From positions 1 through 6,206 of the forward strand of contig JBCBZH010000261.1 of NCBI GenBank assembly GCA_039815415.1: a stretch of DNA of 6,206 nucleotides. Direction: 5' to 3'. The translations under genes were made by a program, and so were the position numbers. The stretch comes from JBCBZH01 sp039815415 (lineage in GTDB: Bacteria > Bacteroidota > Rhodothermia > Rhodothermales > Rubricoccaceae). Below, piece after piece: positions 1 to 5,377 of this stretch (the stretch's first letter is position 1; each line of letters opens with the position of its first letter). The notes below the pieces were generated by a model. It was not told the DNA's origin and ran no database searches. It saw only the letters and a program-made list of their open reading frames with translations.

Positions 1-227
1 CGGAGGTCCTGTTGGTGGTCGGGTCCAGCCTGACGGTGTACAGCGGCTACCGATTTGTTCGACAGGCAGAGGCGGAAGGCCTGCCCATCGCCATCGTCAC
101 CCTGGGCACCACGCGGGGCCACCGGCATGCCACAGTCACGGTGGATGCGCCTTTAGGCCACGTTCTTCCCCAGCTCGCGGATCGTCTGGTCGGTCGAATC
201 CGGCCCGAAACGGCGTTCTCAGGTTGA
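1..227 (+). CDS. Sir2 family NAD-dependent protein deacylase, SIRT4-type (class II), C-terminal fragment
   Basis: C-terminal end of a sirtuin; the start lies before the window and the reading frame is open from base 3. Sirtuins remove acyl groups from protein lysines using NAD+, giving nicotinamide and O-acyl-ADP-ribose, in the cytoplasm. The visible part begins EVLLVVGSSLTVYSGYRF. The GSSL loop contributes to NAD binding, and the following V-Y-S-G-Y-R-F run is typical of class II (SIRT4-like) sirtuins; class I/III usually have P-A-A there. Next come the PIAIVTLGTTR strand and turn, then DAPLGHVLPQL, matching the family's closing segment (D-x-x-x-G-x-x-L-P). Only about 75 residues are visible, so the zinc-binding cysteines and catalytic histidine cannot be checked. 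The frame ends at TGA 225-227 with no sign of truncation. Family assignment is firm; substrate is unknown. Confidence 0.88.
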   Translation, partial: EVLLVVGSSLTVYSGYRFVRQAEAEGLPIAIVTLGTTRGHRHATVTVDAPLGHVLPQLADRLVGRIRPETAFSG

Positions 228-295
228 GACGACTTGCCGTTCACCGAGCGCGGGCGTCACGCGAACGGGGCCAAAATGGGAAACCGGAAGCGGCT

Positions 296-314
296 GGCGC
301 CCTGTGGCGGCGCC
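296..314 (+). terminator. GC-only stem-loop downstream of the sirtuin gene (tentative)
   Basis: GGCGCC at 296-301 pairs with GGCGCC at 309-314 around a 7-nt loop. It lies 68 nt after the sirtuin stop and about 40 nt before the likely start of the next gene. No T-run follows, so it may be a weak terminator, a leader structure or chance in GC-rich DNA. Confidence 0.25.
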
Positions 315-354
315 TCTGCAACAGAACCCGCATCCCGCCGACGATACCTCTCCC

Positions 355-606
355 ATGCCGCAGCTGATGCCCTCATCTACCTCTCCGCTGACGTCCGCCC
401 ACCGGGGGTTTGTCTATGCTCTCCACCGCAAGGAGGCAGACACCAAGCAGGTTCGCTTCGCGTTCTCGATCGCCCATCGCGGCCTCCGACTCCACACGTC
501 TGAAGCCGAGTACCGCTCTCCCGCAGCGGCCGACCGCGCGGCGCGCCAGTTCGTCAATGACGCCCTCGGCGCATACGACTACGCCACGCATGCGCTGGCG
601 GCCTAG
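355..606 (+). CDS. Hypothetical protein, 83 aa, unrecognised
   Basis: I do not recognise this family. The frame has the codon pattern of a real gene in GC-rich DNA (third positions mostly G or C), whereas the overlapping frames give low-complexity Arg/Ser/Pro-rich products. The predicted protein has a Ser/Pro-rich N-terminus, a central segment suggesting two beta strands (GFVYALHRKE and VRFAFSIAHRGLRLHT), and a probable amphipathic helix near the C-terminus (AAADRAARQFVNDALGAYDYATHAL). There is no signal peptide, membrane segment or cysteine pair. The start is uncertain: ATG 355 is chosen, with GTG 304 (100 aa) and ATG 367 (79 aa) as alternatives, and none has a clear ribosome-binding site. 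It lies 127 bp after the sirtuin gene on the same strand and converges on the DUF2795 gene, with a shared hairpin after its TAG stop. Confidence 0.6.
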   Translation: MPQLMPSSTSPLTSAHRGFVYALHRKEADTKQVRFAFSIAHRGLRLHTSEAEYRSPAAADRAARQFVNDALGAYDYATHALAA

Positions 607-643
607 ACACGTCGCCAGCTCGCCCAAGAAAGGGCCCCGACAT

Positions 644-682
644 GAGACGAGCCTCCGGCCCTGCGGCCTGGAGGCTCGTTTC
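644..682. terminator. Bidirectional hairpin terminator between convergent genes
   Basis: ACGAGCCTCC at 647-656 pairs perfectly with GGAGGCTCGT at 670-679. An inner GGCC/GGCC extension (657-660 with 665-668, T669 bulged) closes a CTGC loop, and outer pairs extend the stem to 644-682. On the plus strand TTTCCGTTT spans the end of the right arm and what follows; on the minus strand CCCTTTCTT follows after a few bases. It sits 38 nt after the stop of the 355-606 gene and 18 nt after the stop of the DUF2795 gene, so it is well placed to end both transcripts. The T-runs are weak but the stem is long and GC-rich. Confidence 0.75.
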
Positions 683-699
683 CGTTTCAGGCCCCGAGG

Positions 700-924
700 C
701 TACTCGTCGTCCTCGAAGTAGAAATCGTCGTTGTGCTTCGGGTAATCCGGCCAGACCTCCTCGATGCTCTCGTACGGGTCTCCGTCGTCTTCAATCTCTT
801 CGAGGTTCTGGATCACCTCGTAGGGCGCACCGGTGCGGTCCGCGTAATCGATAAGCTCGTCCTTGGTCGCTGGCCATGGAGCATCCTCCAGGGTCGCAGC
901 GAGTTCGAGCGTCCAATACGACAT
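700..924 (-). CDS. DUF2795 domain-containing small acidic protein
   Basis: A 74-residue protein with the sequence pattern of the short DUF2795 proteins found across Bacteroidota and Rhodothermota: an N-terminal YWTLELAATLEDAPWPATKD segment, then ELIDYADRTGAPYEVIQNL, then an IEDDGD turn and an IEEVWPDYP motif before a very acidic tail (NDDFYFEDDE). I count about 24 Asp/Glu against 3 Lys/Arg, so the protein is strongly negative. It has no signal peptide or membrane segment and is predicted to be a cytoplasmic helical protein. The family's biochemical role is unknown to me. The ATG start at 922-924 agrees with the family's usual N-terminus and length; no Shine-Dalgarno is visible upstream. It lies 169 bp downstream of the M23 gene on the same strand, with an intervening hairpin and its own possible promoter, and converges on the 355-606 gene. 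Confidence 0.9.
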   Translation of the reverse strand: MSYWTLELAATLEDAPWPATKDELIDYADRTGAPYEVIQNLEEIEDDGDPYESIEEVWPDYPKHNDDFYFEDDE

Positions 925-978
925 GAGTTCTAAAAGCGAAAGGTTCAGGTCAGAGAGCGCCGCGTAGGCAGGCTTCGC

Positions 979-1007
979 ACGATAGGCCCGACAGAAGAGA
1001 AATGCAA
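979..1007 (-). promoter_or_regulatory. Possible promoter of the DUF2795 gene (tentative)
   Basis: Read on the minus strand, TTGCAT (1007-1002) and TATCGT (984-979) are separated by exactly 17 nt. They match the sigma-70 consensus at 3 of 6 and 4 of 6 positions. The implied transcript would begin about 45-50 nt before the ATG. A Bacteroidota-type TAnnTTTG element is not seen here, so this is only a weak candidate. Confidence 0.2.
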
Positions 1008-1073
1008 CGCCCCTTATCGAGCCCCGCTATTTCGAGCACGTTGCCAGCAGAAGGCACCACCGTTCTTCGCCAG

Positions 1074-1097
1074 CTAGCACCCTGCTCAGGGTGCTAG
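1074..1097 (-). terminator. Perfect 11-bp inverted repeat overlapping the M23 stop codon
   Basis: CTAGCACCCTG (1074-1084) and CAGGGTGCTAG (1087-1097) are perfect reverse complements around 2 nt; in RNA the loop would open to 4 nt or more. The right arm contains the stop codon of the M23 gene (TAG, complement of 1094-1096), so the stem begins inside the gene. No T-run follows on the minus strand. It could be a U-less terminator or a transcript 3'-end stabiliser. Confidence 0.45.
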
Positions 1098-2077
1098 TCG
1101 AAGGAGATGGTCTGCGACCGGGCTGCCTCCAACAACTCCTTGTACTCAGCAGGCGTCACGTCTGGGATGAACGTGTTGACCGGATCGATCGGGGTCCGAG
1201 CCTCATCGAGCTTGCGGACCTCGTAGTGAAGGTGCGGAGCCGTGGAGAGGCCCGTGTTCCCACTGTAGGCCACCGTCTGGCCCCGGCGAACCGTTGAGCC
1301 GACCGTCAGGCCGGGCGCTGCGCGCGAGAGATGAGCATAAAGGGTCATCTTGCCCGCAAGCGGGTGCTCAATCTCGATCACGTTTCCATACCCCCCCTTC
1401 GCCCCGATGAAGCTGACCTGCCCGTCGCCCGTTGCGACCAGCGGCGTACCCACGGGCGTTGGGAAGTCTACGCCCGCGTGCATCCGCCTCACGCGAAGGA
1501 TGGGGTGGTATCGCATCCCAAAGCCCGATGTGAGGCGGGCGTTCTTGAGGGGCAGGATGGCGGGCTGCTGACGGAGAACGGCCTCCCGCTCCCCAGCGAT
1601 GCTCTTGATCTCCTGGTAGGACTGCGTCTGGAGCGCGAGCTGGCGCTCGAGCTGGTCGAAGGTCTCGCTGGTCGCGCGGAGCAGGTCGCGCGTGGGCGTC
1701 GTGAACCGGTTGAACCGCTCGTCTTCCGTGCCTCCCACACCCATCTGGAACTCGTCTTCCGAGATCGGCTCGGCGTTGAGCACCGCCCGGTAGATCTCGC
1801 GGTCGGTCTGTGCCAGTTCCTCCAGCTCATCCGAGAACGACGTCAGCCGCGTATTGGCCGATGAGAGCTGGCTTCTCAAGGCATCAATTTCCTCTGCCTG
1901 AGCAATCTCCACCGGAGAGGTCGTGATCTGCGACAGGATGCCTATGCCAACCGCAGCCAACACCAGCGCGAGACTGACCACGGCGCCGACCTTCAACCAG
2001 AGCCCCTTTCGGCTCGGCTCGACCTCCACAAACGTGCAGGATTCGTGGTCGTAGTAGTAATAGCGGTTATCGGGCAT
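1094..2077 (-). CDS. Membrane-anchored M23 (LytM-type) peptidoglycan endopeptidase
   Basis: A 327-residue zinc metallopeptidase of family M23, which cuts peptide cross-bridges of peptidoglycan. The order is: a cytoplasmic N-terminus with YYYYD at 6-10; basic residues (R23, K24) before a single membrane segment at about 30-51; a helical, Glu/Gln-rich periplasmic region at about 57-170 with coiled-coil character; then the peptidase core at about 175-305. The core has SGFGMRYHPIL, HAGVDF (H200, D204), YAHL (H249) and HLHYEV (H282, H284). H200, D204 and H284 fit the zinc ligands, with H249 and H282 as the other active-site histidines, so the enzyme should be active rather than a degenerate activator domain. 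The family is often involved in cell division or wall remodelling. The ATG at 2075-2077 gives the usual Bacteroidota-type N-terminus. It lies 398 bp after the DUF5916 gene, so it is probably transcribed on its own. The exact cleavage specificity is unknown. Confidence 0.93.
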   Translation of the reverse strand: MPDNRYYYYDHESCTFVEVEPSRKGLWLKVGAVVSLALVLAAVGIGILSQITTSPVEIAQAEEIDALRSQLSSANTRLTSFSDELEELAQTDREIYRAVLNAEPISEDEFQMGVGGTEDERFNRFTTPTRDLLRATSETFDQLERQLALQTQSYQEIKSIAGEREAVLRQQPAILPLKNARLTSGFGMRYHPILRVRRMHAGVDFPTPVGTPLVATGDGQVSFIGAKGGYGNVIEIEHPLAGKMTLYAHLSRAAPGLTVGSTVRRGQTVAYSGNTGLSTAPHLHYEVRKLDEARTPIDPVNTFIPDVTPAEYKELLEAARSQTISFD

Positions 2078-2201
2078 AGAGCGGTGGTGGACGATGCCGA
2101 TCGGCAGCGCTGCTCAGGCGTGGATGAGGGCCGGGGGGACAGAACCCAAGCCTGGGGAGCGAGTGCCGTGTGTGTGGCGGGAGGGAGAACAAACACCACG
2201 C

Positions 2202-2274
2202 CAGAGGCGGAAAACCCGTTGTTCTGGCGCAGAGGTCGGTGAAGAGCGCTGCGGGAGCGCTTTCACAGAGGCGG
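2202..2274. repeat. Three short direct repeats, CAGAGG(T)CGG, upstream of the M23 gene
   Basis: CAGAGGCGG occurs at 2202-2210 and 2266-2274, and CAGAGGTCGG with one inserted T at 2230-2239, all in the same orientation and 28 and 36 nt apart. They lie 125-197 nt before the M23 start. They could be binding sites for a regulator of that gene. The spacing is not an exact multiple of a helical turn, and chance cannot be excluded. Confidence 0.4.
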
Positions 2275-2390
2275 CAACCTAGGCCACCACTGGGGCACCT
2301 GCAATGACCCTGTGAGGTTTTTCCCGATCTCCTTGTTCACGGAATGAGAAGGACATCCTCGTCACGCATCTGGCGCTGGTGAAGCAACAC

Positions 2391-2462
2391 CGCCAGCTCG
2401 AGGGCGATGCGCATGAGTGATGAAAACAGACGCGCCAGCTCGATGGTGCACCTCGAGCTGGC
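2391..2462 (-). terminator. Terminator of the DUF5916 gene with a shared, alternative hairpin arm
   Basis: Read on the minus strand starting 14 nt after the TGA stop, arm A (2462-2451), arm B (2443-2434) and arm C (2403-2391) follow in order. A pairs with B: 10 bp plus 2-3 inner pairs with one bulged base, followed by GCGTCTGTTTTC, which suits an intrinsic terminator. A also pairs with C over 12 perfect base pairs (GCCAGCTCGAGG with CCTCGAGCTGGC). The A-B hairpin is the likely terminator; the role of the A-C pairing is unknown. Confidence 0.65.
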
Positions 2463-2475
2463 AAATACGTGTGGC

Positions 2476-5175
2476 TCACAGCCCGAACCAGTAGGTCGCC
2501 TTGACGAGGAACACGTTTTCAACCGGAGCGCGGAAGACCTCGCCCAGTTCCTCGAACACGCCAAAGCCGTCGTATGGCGCCGACTCGTTGCGCTGCTGCT
2601 GCCATACGAAGAACAGGGTTGACCCCGGGCGCCACTCCCAGCGCAGCACGGCGTTGCCACGAAGCGACCGGAAGTTGAAGTCTCGGTTGGTGAGCGTGAA
2701 GGCCTCGCCGCCATCACCGGGGTCCACATCGTAGGCTGTCACGGCGCCGTCCTCGGTGACCGGCGTGAGGGTACCCTTGGTCTCTCCATACACGTCGAAG
2801 TCGAAGGAGCCTGGCGTGCGGAACTCCTTGTGGTTGGTGAACTGCCCTGTCGTCACGAAGGGCTGGGCGAAGAGCTGGAGCGTCAGGTCCGGCGTGAACG
2901 TCCAGTTGACGCGGACCCCGAGGTCGAATGACGTCTGGTCGATGTCGGCAAAGATGTACCGAGACCCGAAGGTGGTGGTCGCTTGCGGGCTGGCGATGCG
3001 CGTGAAGTACTGATCGTTGTCCCGCTCGGTGCTGTAGGTGGGCTCCACGGAAATCGCCAGCGCGTTGCTGGGCCGGAAGGTCACGTCCAGCCCAACCGCC
3101 TGGTCATACTCGGCTGGAGCACCCACGTAGTCGTTCGCAAACTCGCGGCGGTAGCTCCCAAAGACGCCTCCCGAGATGACCTTGCTCTGATCTGTGTTGA
3201 TGCTGACGTTGACTCCAGCATCAGGAGGACGCTCCGCGATGGGGCCGCCACGGGTCAGCCGGTCGTTCTTCTGGATTGGCCGTCCGTTGAGATTCAAGTT
3301 GACTGTCCAGAGATTCTGGAACTGGGCAAAGAATCCGCCCCCGTAGTAGTGGCTGATGAGGTCGCCGTCGAAGTTGGTCGCCGCCCCCCCGAAGTGATAG
3401 AGGCTGTACCTGCGAAGTCGGTTGGGCTCGGGCTCGCGCCGCCCAATGAAGTAGTTGAGCGAAGCCACATCGGCGCGGAACTGGAAGCCGAGGTCATTCA
3501 CCTCAAAGCCCGGCGTGGTGACCGCCCCTGTCAGCGAGGCGTCCCAGCTTCCCTCAACACTCCGCTGAATCGACATCTCGCTGTGGAGCCCGCTCAGGCT
3601 GGTGCGCGATGGGTCCACCTCAAGACCGTCGGAGTCGGCGCGCTGGTAGTAGCGCTGCGGTGCGTTCTGGAGGCGCGTCACAAAGTCCTCGGTGCCGTTG
3701 ACGAGGCTCCCAGCAGCAACGCCACTGACCACCCATCGGCGGTCATTAAACCAGTGCTCGAAGTCCAACCCCGCCATCGTGGCGTTGGATGCGGCGATGC
3801 CGTCGAACAGACCCTCGTCGCCCATCTGGCGGGCTGTGGAGGTCAGGATGCCGCCGACCACGGTGCTGCCCTGACGAAAATCACGACGCACGCGGCCTAC
3901 GAGGTAGTTGGAGAGCGGCTCAACAGGCGTGCTCTGTTCGGCCCCATCAGCATCGATGAAGCGCGCGTTCTCTTGCAACGTCACCGCATCAAGCAGCCCG
4001 ATGGACCACGGGCCGATCTTGCCACTCACCTTCGCGGCCGACGCGATGGTGGTCTGGGCCGGACTGTCCACATACGCGATGTCGTCACCGCCAATCCGGC
4101 GGGTCGGCGAGCGCCCAATCCGGCGCGAGTAGAAGAACGTTGGGCGAAAGGAAACGTTGTTCGTCTGCGTGCCCCCGTACTCGAAGATGTCCACACCCTC
4201 GACAAAGAAGGGGCGGCGCTCTTCGAAGAAGTTCTCGAACTGGCTCAGGTTGACGACGGCCGGGTCCGCCTCTACCTGCCCAAAGTCCGGGTTGACCGTT
4301 GCCGTAAGCGTCAGGTTGGACGTTAGGCCAAGCTTGGCGTCGAAGCCTACGTTGGGGGTGACATCGTTCTCCGAGTAGAACGGGTTGTTCGCATCCCCTG
4401 GCGCCTGTGTGAGTTGCGTCAGCGCGTAGGGCAGGATCTCGATCTGGCGGGGGGCTCGCTGCACATCGAGGCCGTCGAGCTGGCCGAAGCGTGACACGAA
4501 CCCGTTTACATCGGGTAGGATGGGCGCCCAGAACATGTCCTCGCCAGTGGAAGGCACGCGGCGCTGAAATTGGATGCCCCACACCTCAGGGCCGTCGCCT
4601 GTCTGGTAGCGGAGCTGAGAGAACGGAATCCGCATCTCAACCATGTACCCCGACCCCTCAGCATTGGAGAACCGAGTGGACCTGCCATCCCAGACAGCAT
4701 CCCAGCTCGAGTCCTCGTTGTCGTCGTTGTACATCAGGATGTCCTGCTCCACATTGCCTGCCGTCACGCCGAAGTAGAAGGCCGTGCGGTCGTCGTTGTA
4801 GGAGTCGAAGGCCACCGCCACGCGATCGCTGCCGACGAACTCATCGCGCCGGGCGAGGCGGGCCACCAGTGTGGATGGGTCGCGGACGTAGCACCAGAAG
4901 CCGATATACACATCGGCGTCGCCGTAGAGCACAGCAACCTCCGTGCGCTCCGTTGCCGCGTCCCCAGGGTTCGGGATGCGCTGCACGAAGTCGTTCGCCT
5001 TGGGTGCCTGGGCCCACACCGCTTCGTCCAGAACCCCATCGATACGAGGCAGCTGGTCCCCAGGCAACGGCACCGCACGCAGTCTCAAATCGGAAGGCTG
5101 CGCAGGTTGAGCGCTCGAGCTGGCGGTGATCAGGAGGAGGCCGAAGAGGACGGCGAAGCGCGGTACAAGAGGCAC
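2476..5175 (-). CDS. CBM9-like/DUF5916 predicted outer-membrane beta-barrel protein
   Basis: An 899-residue protein of the 'carbohydrate-binding family 9 domain / DUF5916' family, common in Bacteroidota-like and Gemmatimonadota-like bacteria and of unknown function. A signal peptide is visible at about 1-22 (hydrophobic VLFGLLLITA, then SSSAQ). Residues about 30-240 resemble the CBM9/DOMON beta-sandwich: RIDGVLDEAVW at 44-54, GFW near 92-94, DRVAVAFDSYNDDRTAF at 117-133, and WDAVWDG at 158-164. The DUF5916 hallmark follows: NPDFGQVEADPAVVNL at 295-310 and SQFENFFEERRPFFVEG at 311-327. From about 340 to the end are alternating beta-strand segments rich in aromatic residues, including LRWEWRPGSTLFFVWQQQR at 844-862 and a YWFGL C-terminus, consistent with an outer-membrane barrel. 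The start is GTG at 5175: the frame is open upstream to a TAA at 5269-5271 but holds no ATG, GTG or TTG. No SusC/SusD partner or glycoside hydrolase lies nearby. Binding of sugars is a family-based guess; both conserved and full length. Confidence 0.92.
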   Translation of the reverse strand: MPLVPRFAVLFGLLLITASSSAQPAQPSDLRLRAVPLPGDQLPRIDGVLDEAVWAQAPKANDFVQRIPNPGDAATERTEVAVLYGDADVYIGFWCYVRDPSTLVARLARRDEFVGSDRVAVAFDSYNDDRTAFYFGVTAGNVEQDILMYNDDNEDSSWDAVWDGRSTRFSNAEGSGYMVEMRIPFSQLRYQTGDGPEVWGIQFQRRVPSTGEDMFWAPILPDVNGFVSRFGQLDGLDVQRAPRQIEILPYALTQLTQAPGDANNPFYSENDVTPNVGFDAKLGLTSNLTLTATVNPDFGQVEADPAVVNLSQFENFFEERRPFFVEGVDIFEYGGTQTNNVSFRPTFFYSRRIGRSPTRRIGGDDIAYVDSPAQTTIASAAKVSGKIGPWSIGLLDAVTLQENARFIDADGAEQSTPVEPLSNYLVGRVRRDFRQGSTVVGGILTSTARQMGDEGLFDGIAASNATMAGLDFEHWFNDRRWVVSGVAAGSLVNGTEDFVTRLQNAPQRYYQRADSDGLEVDPSRTSLSGLHSEMSIQRSVEGSWDASLTGAVTTPGFEVNDLGFQFRADVASLNYFIGRREPEPNRLRRYSLYHFGGAATNFDGDLISHYYGGGFFAQFQNLWTVNLNLNGRPIQKNDRLTRGGPIAERPPDAGVNVSINTDQSKVISGGVFGSYRREFANDYVGAPAEYDQAVGLDVTFRPSNALAISVEPTYSTERDNDQYFTRIASPQATTTFGSRYIFADIDQTSFDLGVRVNWTFTPDLTLQLFAQPFVTTGQFTNHKEFRTPGSFDFDVYGETKGTLTPVTEDGAVTAYDVDPGDGGEAFTLTNRDFNFRSLRGNAVLRWEWRPGSTLFFVWQQQRNESAPYDGFGVFEELGEVFRAPVENVFLVKATYWFGL

Positions 5176-5217
5176 GTAGAGGGGGTGCAGAAAGGCCGAG
5201 AGAACGAGATGAGTACA

Positions 5218-5234
5218 GCACTCCCCAAGAGTGC
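5218..5234 (-). promoter_or_regulatory. Small hairpin in the leader of the DUF5916 gene (tentative)
   Basis: GCACTC (5218-5223) and GAGTGC (5229-5234) are perfect inverted repeats around a 5-nt loop, 43 nt before the GTG start. It could be a leader stem or an operator half-site pair. No T-run follows, so it does not look like an attenuator. No clear promoter was found in the 202-bp spacer 5176-5377, though a run of seven T on the minus strand (5289-5283) could act as an upstream A/T element. Confidence 0.25.
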
Positions 5235-5335
5235 CGACAGGGCAATGACGAGTGACCCAGCCGGCTTGTTACGCGACCTGCTAAAAAAATAGCACTTTCT
5301 CTATGATCCCCCCTCCTCTTCGCCTTCAGCCTCGA

Positions 5336-5369
5336 GCTGGCGAGGGCCTACACGATCCCGTTCGCCAGC
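5336..5369 (-). terminator. Hairpin after hprK (probable terminator)
   Basis: GCTGGCGA (5336-5343) pairs with TCGCCAGC (5362-5369), 8 bp. An inner GGG/CCC helix (5344-5346 with 5357-5359) is reached past a 2-nt bulge. It starts 9 nt after the hprK stop. No T-run follows directly on the minus strand; the nearest is about 45 nt further on. The stem includes the recurring AGCTGGCG word. Confidence 0.4.
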
Positions 5370-5377
5370 CTGACGGC

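Larger units (their letters stand above)
2078..2475. other. 398-bp spacer between the DUF5916 and M23 genes: terminators and probable M23 leader
   Basis: No convincing gene is seen. The part nearest the DUF5916 stop carries the terminator-like hairpins at 2391-2462. The part nearest the M23 start should hold its promoter and leader. It contains three copies of a CAGAGG(T)CGG word at 2202-2210, 2230-2239 and 2266-2274, and a small hairpin (AGCGCT at 2245-2250 and 2256-2261 around GCGGG). I could not identify a confident -33/-7 Bacteroidota promoter: on the minus strand a GTGTTTG near 2190 carries TTTG but lacks the TA of TAnnTTTG. Confidence 0.6.

Noticed and set aside
234..503. Alternative frame starting with TTG at 234, overlapping the small 355-606 gene
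   Set aside because: Product is low in structure, rich in Arg/Pro/Ser, and the competing frame has better third-position GC and a more protein-like sequence.
1331..1864. Plus-strand open frame of 177 codons opposite the M23 gene
   Set aside because: Antisense shadow of the conserved peptidase core and coiled-coil region; no family resemblance.
2245..2261. AGCGCT hairpin as a plus-strand terminator
   Set aside because: TTTC follows it on the plus strand, but no plus-strand gene lies upstream; AGCGCT is self-complementary, so the pairing is easy to obtain by chance.
2279..2729. Minus-strand frames at 2279-2479 and 2337-2729 reaching into the DUF5916-M23 spacer
   Set aside because: They overlap the DUF5916 C-terminus or its terminator, and the products are Ser/Arg/Cys-rich with no recognisable features.
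2983..4326. Long plus-strand open frame of 447 codons opposite the DUF5916 gene
   Set aside because: It is exactly antisense to a well-conserved protein. Its product has no recognisable domain and shows the Val/Arg/Gly-rich make-up expected from the reverse frame of GC-rich coding DNA.
4491..5292. Plus-strand open frames of 212 and 240 codons opposite the start of the DUF5916 gene
   Set aside because: They overlap each other and the conserved CBM9-like coding region on the other strand. Compositions are Arg/Pro/Ser-rich or Val/His/Arg-rich, as in shadow frames.
5280..5293. GCTA-A6-TAGC stretch as a terminator for hprK
   Set aside because: The stem is only four base pairs with the T-run in the loop rather than after the stem, and it lies about 90 nt beyond the hprK stop.
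2391..5342. 13-bp inverted repeats (CGCCAGCTCGAGG at 2391-2403, complement at 5330-5342) flanking the DUF5916 gene, as ends of a mobile element
   Set aside because: There is no transposase or target-site duplication, and a single 13-bp match is expected about 0.5 times by chance in a window this size. The repeat is better treated as part of the dispersed decamer.
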